Assembly: GCA_010672825.2 (NCBI GenBank)
Contig: JAAHFU020000002.1
Span: 1-64,000 of the forward strand
DNA: 64,000 bases
Origin: Leptolyngbya sp. SIO1E4
Lineage (GTDB): Bacteria > Cyanobacteriota > Cyanobacteriia > Phormidesmidales > Phormidesmidaceae
Direction: 5' to 3'
Numbering within the stretch: the stretch's first letter is position 1; each line of letters starts with the position of its first letter. The position numbers were made by a program, and so were the translations under genes. Below the pieces are notes generated by a model that was given only the letters and a program-made list of their open reading frames with translations, did no database searches and had not been told where the DNA came from. Positions 54,441 through 61,497 of the stretch are shown piece by piece.

Positions 54441-57434
54441 TTACTCAGGAGTGCTCAATTGTTGTTGAAAGAGGGTACAGTAACGGCCTTTGAGTTCCAT
54501 TAAGACTTCATGAGTCCCCTGCTCAACTGCAGCCCCTTTATCCATCACCAAGATTTTGTCAGAGTTTTGAATTGTGCTGAGACGATGGGTAATAAAGAAG
54601 ACCGTTCGTCCCTTAGCCCAAGCCTTGAGGTTGTTACATACTTGTTTTTCAGTGTCGTAATCTAGGGCGCTGGTCGCTTCGTCCAGGATGAGAAGACGCG
54701 GGTTGTGCAGAATTGTGCGGGCGATCGCGACCCGTTGCCGCTGTCCCCCCGACAAAGAAGCGCCGCGCTCCCCAACGCGGGTGTTGTAACCCAGGGGCAA
54801 ATCCATAATGAATTCGTGGGCGCAGGCAATTTTGGCAGCTTCAATAATGGCCTCTGTGTCGGCATCGGGGCGTGTCAGCGAGATGTTTTCTTGGACAGTG
54901 CCTTCAAACAGCAGGCTATCTTGAGGCACAATGCCGACTTGCTGGCGCAGGGAGTACAGCTCTACTTTGCCGATGTCGTACTTGTCGATGAGGATGCGAC
55001 CCGATTCCACTTCGTAGAGGCGGGGTAGCAGTTTCATCAAGGTGCTTTTGCCCGATCCACTCTGCCCCACAATGCCGACAAATTCCCCCGCTGGAAACTC
55101 CAGCGAAATATTGGCGAGCTGCAAAGGGCCTGATGGCGCAAACCGGAAAGCGACATTTTCGTAGCGAACGTGCCCTTGAATATCCGGCATTTGAATCTGA
55201 TTCCGTCCCTGTTCTTCCGCTTCACGGGGATGATCCAAAATGTCGCTTAAACGCTCTAGAGACAGCGCCGTCTCTTGGAAGTTTTGCCACAGTTGAGCTA
55301 ATCGCAGGAGCGGTGCCGTGACATACCCTGAAATGATGCGAAAGGCGATGAGCTGACCCAAACTCAACTCACCCTGTAAGACCAAATAGGCCCCCACCCA
55401 CAGCACTAGCAGGGCAGACAGTTTATTGAGGAAGTTGCTGGCGGCACCTGCCGTGGTGGACGTCAGCACTGTATTAAACCCAGCGCTGACATAGCTGGCA
55501 TAGCGCTCTTGCCATTGCCAGCGGGTACGCAGCTCAATATTCTGCGCTTTCACAGTTTGGATGCCAGAGAGCGCCTCCACTAAGTAAGACTGGGTAGCAG
55601 CGTTGCGCTCGGCCTTCACCCGTAGCTGGCGACGCACAATGGGAGACACCAAAACCGTTAAGCCGACAAACAAGGGAATAGCTGCCAAGGCGACCAGGGT
55701 CAGCAGCCAACTGTAGACAAACATGACGACAATGTAGAGCACGGAAAATATTGCGTCTAACACCACGGTTAGGGCAGTGCCAGTTAGGAACTGGCGAATA
55801 TTTTCGAGCTCATTGACCCGGCTAGACAGCTCTCCTACGGGACGGCGATCAAAATATCGCAGAGGGAGCCGCAAGAGATGATCGATAATTTCTGAACCCA
55901 GGGCCATATCGATGCGGTTTGTGGTGTCTACGAACAGGTACGTTCGCAAGGCACTCAAAACCGCTTCGAAAATCGCCACAATAATCAGGAAAACTCCTAG
56001 AACCTGAAGCGTGTCGATACTGTTTTGAACAATGACTCGGTCGATGATGACCTGCACCATCAATGGGTTAGCCAGGCCAAATAGCTGCACGAAAAAGGAG
56101 GCCAGCAGAACCTCAAACAGGACCCAGCGATATTTCTTGAGAGAAGGAATAAACCAGCTCAGCCCAAACCGCTGCTGGGGGGTTTCTCGGGTCTTCTCCA
56201 GGAGCAGAACTTCTCCTTCTGAGCCCCAGGTTTCTTCGAATGCAAGGGGCGTTCGCTGGATAATCCCCGTCTCTGGGACGGCGAGAATACGCGTTTTAGC
56301 ATTGGTCTCATAGAGAACGGCGAACCCCTCTTGCCAGGCAATCAGAGCGGGGGTGGGGAGGCGACCGATGGCACTGGCAGGTACTTTGGTCATCTGGGTT
56401 TTGAGGCCCATGAATTCTGCCACCTTACCCGCTAGTGGTAGCGACAACTGCCCTAAGCGATCGCGCTGGTTGGTCAGAATGCGGCGGATAATGTCTCGCC
56501 GGAACGGCATGCTAAAGTGCTGGCTGACCATTTCCAGACAGGCCAGCATCCCCTCCACATCTCCCCGCCCTCGCACAAAAGGATAGTCATCGGTGGGTTC
56601 CGTGGTTTCGGGTTCTGGCTCGGGCAGATGTTCTGGCGCGTAGGGAATATTGGCTTGTTCGGTCACAACCGGGGCAGCAGGCCCATCTTGCTCAACAGAG
56701 GGTTCCGCCGCAGGCAGTGCTGGGAGGTCTGGCAGATTGGTGAGCCCAATCAAGCGAGCGCCCTGGGGGCTAATAACTTCGACCTCATCTCCTGCCCACT
56801 CTAAATTGAGGCGACTGCCCATCGGTTGATTAATGATGGTGCCGCTGCTAACAAACCAGGTCAGCGGCCCCGTAGTTCGGCTTTTCTGAGGCAGGTCTAA
56901 GCGTTTTTTGCCGTAGGGGAGATAGCGGACAACCCCGGTTTCATAAGCTTGACGGGTGAGCTGAGCTAAATCCCCGAAATCAACGGCCTGATCCTTGACT
57001 TGACGAGCGAGTAAATCAAACACCTCTGCCAGGTAAAGCTGATCGCGCACGCTTTTACCAAAGGCTGGATGCTCATCTAAGGCTTGCTGGAAAGCAATGC
57101 TGGAGAGTTGCAGGCCAACGACCTCAGTCGAGGCGATCGCAATTTCACAGGGGGCCCCTCGTAATAACCCGACCAGGCCCAACAAAGCCCCTTCTTCTAC
57201 CAGGCTGAGGGTAATTGCTTTGGCGGTGCGGGGGTCTTCTCCCAACAGACGCGCTTGCCCCTCTAAAATGACGACCAGTTGGGGCAACGCTTCAGGGCGC
57301 ACAATCGGTTGCCCAATGCGATACCTCAAGAATTGGCTGCCTTGGGTGAGTGTTGCCAGCGTCGACGCAGGGAGCTGGTCAAACGGGGCTATGTGTGCCA
57401 GTGACGTCTTTGGGGACTGGAAAGATGCCGTCAT
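54441..57434 (-). CDS. type I secretion ABC transporter with N-terminal cyclic nucleotide-type domain and dead C39 domain
   Basis: Exporter of 997 residues. Residues about 15-140 resemble a cyclic nucleotide-binding domain (FDQLPASTLATLTQGSQFLRYRIGQPI). After an acidic Pro-rich linker (240-285) comes a C39-like domain (288-415), in which the catalytic cysteine position is Gly295 (DVEGMLACLEM where peptidases have DCGxACLAM). So leader cleavage is not expected and the domain should only bind substrate. Then follow six membrane spans (about 435-720) and the ATPase with [17 protein letters not shown] and LILDEATSALD. The layout recalls HetC and related cyanobacterial exporters. A start at 57578 is possible but the ATG at 57434 gives the better N-terminus. 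HlyD partner follows in 13 bp. Confidence 0.92.
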   Translation of the reverse strand: MTASFQSPKTSLAHIAPFDQLPASTLATLTQGSQFLRYRIGQPIVRPEALPQLVVILEGQARLLGEDPRTAKAITLSLVEEGALLGLVGLLRGAPCEIAIASTEVVGLQLSSIAFQQALDEHPAFGKSVRDQLYLAEVFDLLARQVKDQAVDFGDLAQLTRQAYETGVVRYLPYGKKRLDLPQKSRTTGPLTWFVSSGTIINQPMGSRLNLEWAGDEVEVISPQGARLIGLTNLPDLPALPAAEPSVEQDGPAAPVVTEQANIPYAPEHLPEPEPETTEPTDDYPFVRGRGDVEGMLACLEMVSQHFSMPFRRDIIRRILTNQRDRLGQLSLPLAGKVAEFMGLKTQMTKVPASAIGRLPTPALIAWQEGFAVLYETNAKTRILAVPETGIIQRTPLAFEETWGSEGEVLLLEKTRETPQQRFGLSWFIPSLKKYRWVLFEVLLASFFVQLFGLANPLMVQVIIDRVIVQNSIDTLQVLGVFLIIVAIFEAVLSALRTYLFVDTTNRIDMALGSEIIDHLLRLPLRYFDRRPVGELSSRVNELENIRQFLTGTALTVVLDAIFSVLYIVVMFVYSWLLTLVALAAIPLFVGLTVLVSPIVRRQLRVKAERNAATQSYLVEALSGIQTVKAQNIELRTRWQWQERYASYVSAGFNTVLTSTTAGAASNFLNKLSALLVLWVGAYLVLQGELSLGQLIAFRIISGYVTAPLLRLAQLWQNFQETALSLERLSDILDHPREAEEQGRNQIQMPDIQGHVRYENVAFRFAPSGPLQLANISLEFPAGEFVGIVGQSGSGKSTLMKLLPRLYEVESGRILIDKYDIGKVELYSLRQQVGIVPQDSLLFEGTVQENISLTRPDADTEAIIEAAKIACAHEFIMDLPLGYNTRVGERGASLSGGQRQRVAIARTILHNPRLLILDEATSALDYDTEKQVCNNLKAWAKGRTVFFITHRLSTIQNSDKILVMDKGAAVEQGTHEVLMELKGRYCTLFQQQLSTPE

Positions 57435-57814
57435 ACCCTTGCTTTCCGTTATTTTATTTGGCTTCTGACAGTAGAGTTTGCCCAAATTAATGCGCTTCTG
57501 CAGCGCATTAACCAACCCTGAAACAATTTGCTGGTCGATAATGGCCCATACAGGTCGCTGCCGCCTGTATGGACACAACTAACCCTGGCTAACAGAGGAT
57601 TGAAAGATAGCGGCTGTTAGCCTGACGCCCGACACAGGTCAAATCTTTCTCAGTGTAGTTCAAGACCTCAGGTATCTCGAAGGGAGCCAGGGCACTGTGG
57701 CAAGACTTCAAATAAATTTAACTGTTCGTGATGAACGGTCTGGGAATTCATGTGCGCCCAGCAAATTCTAGATGTATCCTTAGTCGAACAACACGTTTCA
57801 GGGTTAAATCTGCA
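57435..57814. other. divergent promoter region between exporter and GUN4 genes
   Basis: Holds promoters on both strands. CCATACAGG (57546-57554) and CCTGTATGG (57564-57572) form a perfect 9-bp inverted repeat, a possible operator for either unit. In-frame starts for the GUN4 gene occur at 57728 (GTG) and 57731 (ATG). Confidence 0.5.
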
Positions 57815-59335
57815 ATGGCTGAGGAGAGTCTGTCCCCGGTAATCGCTGTTAAGCCTGTCAGCATCATCCTGCAAGTGGTTGAGGGTAGCTTGAGCGTCGA
57901 AGATCGCGATCGCGCCGTCCAAGGATTGTGGGATCGTCTGATTCAGTTAGAGATTACTCCAACCGCTAATATGACGCCTTTGGTGGACAGTCGTCATTCA
58001 GATCACCATGCGGGACTGCAAGTCTTGTTGCGTGAGCCAGAACGGGTTTCAACCTTGGTGCAGGGGGTGAGCGATCGCCTCGCGGAAGCTCCGGTTGAGA
58101 TCCGACTGCTGATTGCCTTAGGCCAAATACAGGTGCAAATTCAGACCAAATATGCGGAGCGGCTGCTGGGCCTGTTGCCAGCCTTAGATACCTTGCTTCC
58201 AGCCCGTCAGCTGTTTCAAGCGAGGGCTGAAACCTATGCGCTGCGGGGGGGAGAACTATCGCCTGTAGAGCAGGCCAATTTAGAGCTATTGCGCCATCGC
58301 TTGAATCTGTCTCCCGAAATGGCTGAAAGCATTATTGCCCGTGCTTTAGGACCCTATTTAGACCGTCAGGCCAAGCTGCAGAAATATCGGGAAGTGCTGA
58401 ATGCGGAGCTAGACCGCCAATCGCCCTTGAGCGATATGACTTGGGCAGAGTTGCGGAAACTGTATCAGGCCCTCGGGTTGGCCTACGAAGATGTTGCCCC
58501 CATTGATCAAGAATACATTGCTCGGATTCAAGCAGAAGTCACTCGCCTACAGCAGCAAGAGGAGATGACCCGCTTACAGGAAGCGACTCGCCTGCAGGAA
58601 GAGGAGGTTCAGCGGGAAATCGAAGTTCAGCAAGATAAGGCTGACAATTACCGTCAAGAATTTCGTACCGCGATTGCCAAGACCCTTTACCCCAGTGAGT
58701 TTGACCGAGGCCGGTTAGAACAGGCCCGCCGCCTCTGGGAGTTAGACCCAGACGAGGTACGGGCGATCGAGCGCGAAGTGACGGATGAGCGCTATGGCCC
58801 CATTGAGTCGAAATCTCGGCTGGACTATTCACGGCTGAGACAGTTGCTCTGGCTTAACCAATGGGAACCTGCAGATCAAGAAACTGAGCGCTTAATTCTG
58901 ACGGCTTTGAGCCATGACATGCATCCCTTAGATGGCAATGCCATTCTGCGGTTGAACTGTGTAGATATCCAGACTATTGATGCCCTGTGGGCACTATACA
59001 GTCGGAGAAAGTTTGGATTTAGAGCCCAACAGCAGGTATATCTGCAGCGCGACAACCGTGCCGATGACTTTCTAGTTGCTGTTGGCTGGCAAGATTCTGT
59101 GGGGCTGGGCAACGTTAACCTGTTAACCCGGCGCAAACCCTACCGTGACCTGCAGTTTAGTCTGGACGCTCCAGCCGGGCATCTACCAACCTGGCGATGG
59201 GCCGCTGACACCTTAGAAGGTGCCTATGTTGTCGATGAAGAGATTGTAGATACCGTTTTTTTGCATCTAGAAAAATGCATGCCTACCCCGGGGCTCGGCA
59301 CTGCCCTGGGAACGCCAGATGGAGGGACACGGTAA
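57815..59335 (+). CDS. GUN4-domain protein with N-terminal helical repeats
   Basis: Protein of 506 residues. The C-terminal GUN4 domain (about 350-475) shows YSRLRQLLWLNQWEPADQET and the tetrapyrrole-binding loop region WALYSRRKFGFRAQQQVYL. The region before is helical with three degenerate copies of an L-x-L-x-x-x-x-A-x-x-I-x-x-x-x-x-x-P-Y-like unit (for example NLSPEMAESIIARALGPYL and WELDPDEVRAIEREV), separated by a Glu/Gln-rich coiled coil. True GUN4 binds protoporphyrin IX and stimulates Mg-chelatase; multi-domain GUN4 proteins may bind other ligands or sense them. The ATG at 57815 is the preferred start. The next GUN4 gene begins three bases after the stop. Confidence 0.85.
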   Translation: MAEESLSPVIAVKPVSIILQVVEGSLSVEDRDRAVQGLWDRLIQLEITPTANMTPLVDSRHSDHHAGLQVLLREPERVSTLVQGVSDRLAEAPVEIRLLIALGQIQVQIQTKYAERLLGLLPALDTLLPARQLFQARAETYALRGGELSPVEQANLELLRHRLNLSPEMAESIIARALGPYLDRQAKLQKYREVLNAELDRQSPLSDMTWAELRKLYQALGLAYEDVAPIDQEYIARIQAEVTRLQQQEEMTRLQEATRLQEEEVQREIEVQQDKADNYRQEFRTAIAKTLYPSEFDRGRLEQARRLWELDPDEVRAIEREVTDERYGPIESKSRLDYSRLRQLLWLNQWEPADQETERLILTALSHDMHPLDGNAILRLNCVDIQTIDALWALYSRRKFGFRAQQQVYLQRDNRADDFLVAVGWQDSVGLGNVNLLTRRKPYRDLQFSLDAPAGHLPTWRWAADTLEGAYVVDEEIVDTVFLHLEKCMPTPGLGTALGTPDGGTR

Positions 59336-59338
59336 GCC

Positions 59339-59860
59339 ATGACTACGACAATCGCACAGGCCAACTATCAAGAGCTGGATGAAGTTCTCAGCCAAGAAGA
59401 GTGGCAAGAAGCCGATGAAGTGACGCTGCAAATCATGTTGGAAGCCGCCGATCGCCGCCAAGAAGGATGGTTAGATCAAGCCGCGATCGCCCGCTTTCCC
59501 TGTGAAGTGCTGCATCAACTTGACCAACGATGGCTGCGCTACAGCAGCGGACGGTTTGGGTTTAGCAGTCAGTTGCAAATCTATACCCAAGAAGTTGACC
59601 GCATGGCATTTGCGTTTAGCCGCCAGGCCGGATGGACGATTTCGACCTGGCGCCCCATGGGCTTCTTTAAATTCTATGATCGGCTAACGTTTTCCCTCGA
59701 CGCCCCGCGAGGGCATTTACCCGCGCTGTGGTTTTGGGAGATGCCCTGGTATATGTCCTTGCAGATGGGGGGCTTTGGTACGGGACGAGGGGCTGGTTTT
59801 GGCGACGCCAGCTTGTTTGATGCTGTGATGCTGCGGTTAGAGCGATGCCAGCAGATTTAA
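59339..59860 (+). CDS. GUN4-domain protein, short
   Basis: Protein of 173 residues made almost only of one GUN4 domain: YQELDEVLSQEEWQEADEVT, then LDQRWLRYSSGRFGFSSQLQIY and FYDRLTFSLDAPRGHLPALWFW. These are the family landmarks, with the flexible binding loops between. It starts three bases after the stop of the longer GUN4 gene (ATG at 59339), so both are co-translated. It differs from the Mg-chelatase cofactor GUN4 in lacking the N-terminal helical bundle; its own function is unknown. The next gene is convergent. Confidence 0.88.
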   Translation: MTTTIAQANYQELDEVLSQEEWQEADEVTLQIMLEAADRRQEGWLDQAAIARFPCEVLHQLDQRWLRYSSGRFGFSSQLQIYTQEVDRMAFAFSRQAGWTISTWRPMGFFKFYDRLTFSLDAPRGHLPALWFWEMPWYMSLQMGGFGTGRGAGFGDASLFDAVMLRLERCQQI

Positions 59861-59926
59861 GGGCAGAAACACCCGCCTTAAACCCCTAGGCAATCTTTTG
59901 GGAGATCTGCATGACTGGCACCATGG

Positions 59927-61036
59927 TCAAGACATGAGCGTCTTTTCCGTCGCCGCGTCGAAGAGATGGCAGGATGCGGTGTCCATTGACAAGGCAACGG
60001 TTTCTCCCGTTTTTAGGGATGATCGACGGTCTACCCTGGCCACTAGAGGATGGGCGCCTGATAGGGTTGTCAGGTGCAAAATCACCTCATTACCCATATG
60101 TTCAACGACGGAAACGTTTGCTTTCACCGGGGCAGGGGTAATTCCAGGGGCAGGATAGCTGGGATCATGGACATCCTCCGGGCGAATGCCGAGAATGAGG
60201 TCGAGATCGCGGTGGGCTGCATACTGGGCCGCGCGATCGCGGGGCAGAGGCAGCTGAAAGTCTTCGGCCTGAAACAGCCATGTTTGGTCTTGTTCTACCA
60301 ACCGTCCAGGAAAGAAGTTCATCGCGGGGCTGCCGATGAATCCAGCCACAAACATATTGATAGGCTGCTTATAAAGCCGTTTGGGCGTGTCTACTTGCTG
60401 TAAAAGCCCGTTGTTTAAAATGGCGATGCGAGTGCCCATGGTCATTGCTTCAACCTGATCATGGGTGACGTAGATAAACGTGGTTCCAAGTTCCTGATGT
60501 AGCTTGCTAATCTCTGTGCGGGCCTGCACCCGCAGCTTAGCGTCCAGATTAGACAGCGGTTCATCCATCAGAAATGCCGCGGGTTCCCGCACTAGGGCGC
60601 GGCACACCGCAACCCGTTGTCGCTGCCCGCCCGACAACTCCCGTGGTTTTCGGTGGAGCAAATTTTCGATGCCCATCTGTTGGGCTGCACGATTCACGCT
60701 GGCCTTGATAGTTGCCCGGCTTTTGCCTTGCAGTTCCAGGCTGAAGGCCATGTTTTCAAACACGGTCATGTGAGGATACAGCGCGTAGGACTGAAACACC
60801 ATAGCGATGTCTCGATCCTTAGGAGGAACGTCATTCACTCGGCGATCGCCGATATAGATATGTCCTTCTGTCACCGACTCTAAACCGGCCAGCATGCGCA
60901 ATGAAGTGGTTTTGCCACAGCCTGATGGGCCGACAAATACCAGAAATTCCTGGTCTTGAATCTCAATATTGAGATCATTAACCGCAGCGAAATCCCCAAA
61001 TCGCTTGGTGACGTATTGAAAGGTAACACTTGCCAT
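59927..61036 (-). CDS. ABC transporter ATP-binding protein (UgpC/MalK type)
   Basis: Energising subunit of a carbohydrate or polyol importer, 369 residues. Walker A GPSGCGKTT is at 36-44, the Q-loop is VFQSYALYP, the signature LSGGQRQRV, Walker B FLMDEPLSNLDAKLR and the switch THDQVEAMTMG. A C-terminal TOBE-type regulatory domain (about 240-369) follows. Substrate is not predictable; it may serve several importers, as orphan UgpC/MsmK-type ATPases do. No permease or binding protein of the sugar class is encoded nearby. Confidence 0.93.
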   Translation of the reverse strand: MASVTFQYVTKRFGDFAAVNDLNIEIQDQEFLVFVGPSGCGKTTSLRMLAGLESVTEGHIYIGDRRVNDVPPKDRDIAMVFQSYALYPHMTVFENMAFSLELQGKSRATIKASVNRAAQQMGIENLLHRKPRELSGGQRQRVAVCRALVREPAAFLMDEPLSNLDAKLRVQARTEISKLHQELGTTFIYVTHDQVEAMTMGTRIAILNNGLLQQVDTPKRLYKQPINMFVAGFIGSPAMNFFPGRLVEQDQTWLFQAEDFQLPLPRDRAAQYAAHRDLDLILGIRPEDVHDPSYPAPGITPAPVKANVSVVEHMGNEVILHLTTLSGAHPLVARVDRRSSLKTGETVALSMDTASCHLFDAATEKTLMS

Positions 61037-61497
61037 CTCTAAAGACGGTGAATTGGACTAGGTGCCCTTACCTTAGCAGGCTCTCTTGTATAAAAGTTGG
61101 CGGATTCTGACGCTAACTCCTGTAGAAAGGAAAATCCAAAGGTGTTGTCGCAAGACCGCTCTCCCCATTGGGGATGATTGTCCAACTTGAACAACATAAT
61201 CGGATAATCTGATTTAATATTACTTTCAGTATCTAGCTTTAATAACTATTCTGGAAGCCCTTAATGACGCGCACTGTAACTAATTGGTTCTTTCAATAGA
61301 AAATCAGTGCATTGAGGGTTCGTAGGGTGCAGATTGACAACATAGACAAACTTAATGGACAGAGTCTAGTTGACGAACGTTTTGTCTAGCGCACGTTTTG
61401 TCTAACTGAGTTTGCTGAGACCTGCCGTGCAGTTTATTGCTCGGCAGTGCTTTAAGTAGCCGTTGACGAATCCAGGAATGACAAAGCTTATGGTGGC
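61037..61497. other. 461-bp region upstream of the Amt-histidine kinase gene
   Basis: Contains ACGTTTTGTCTA twice (61377-61388, 61393-61404, 16 bp apart) and the reverse word TAGACAAA at 61343-61350, so three TTTGTCTA boxes lie 94-155 bp before the start. No GTA-N8-TAC site for NtcA was found. Nothing coding is seen. Confidence 0.6.
61377..61404. promoter_or_regulatory. ACGTTTTGTCTA direct repeat
   Basis: Two perfect 12-base copies, one and a half helix turns apart, with an inverted TAGACAAA at 61343-61350. Spacing suits a dimeric regulator, but no known site matches. Confidence 0.35.

Noticed and set aside
61037-61497. NtcA site ahead of the Amt-kinase gene
   Set aside because: All GTA triplets were followed and none has TAC after eight bases, so no canonical GTA-N8-TAC site is present.
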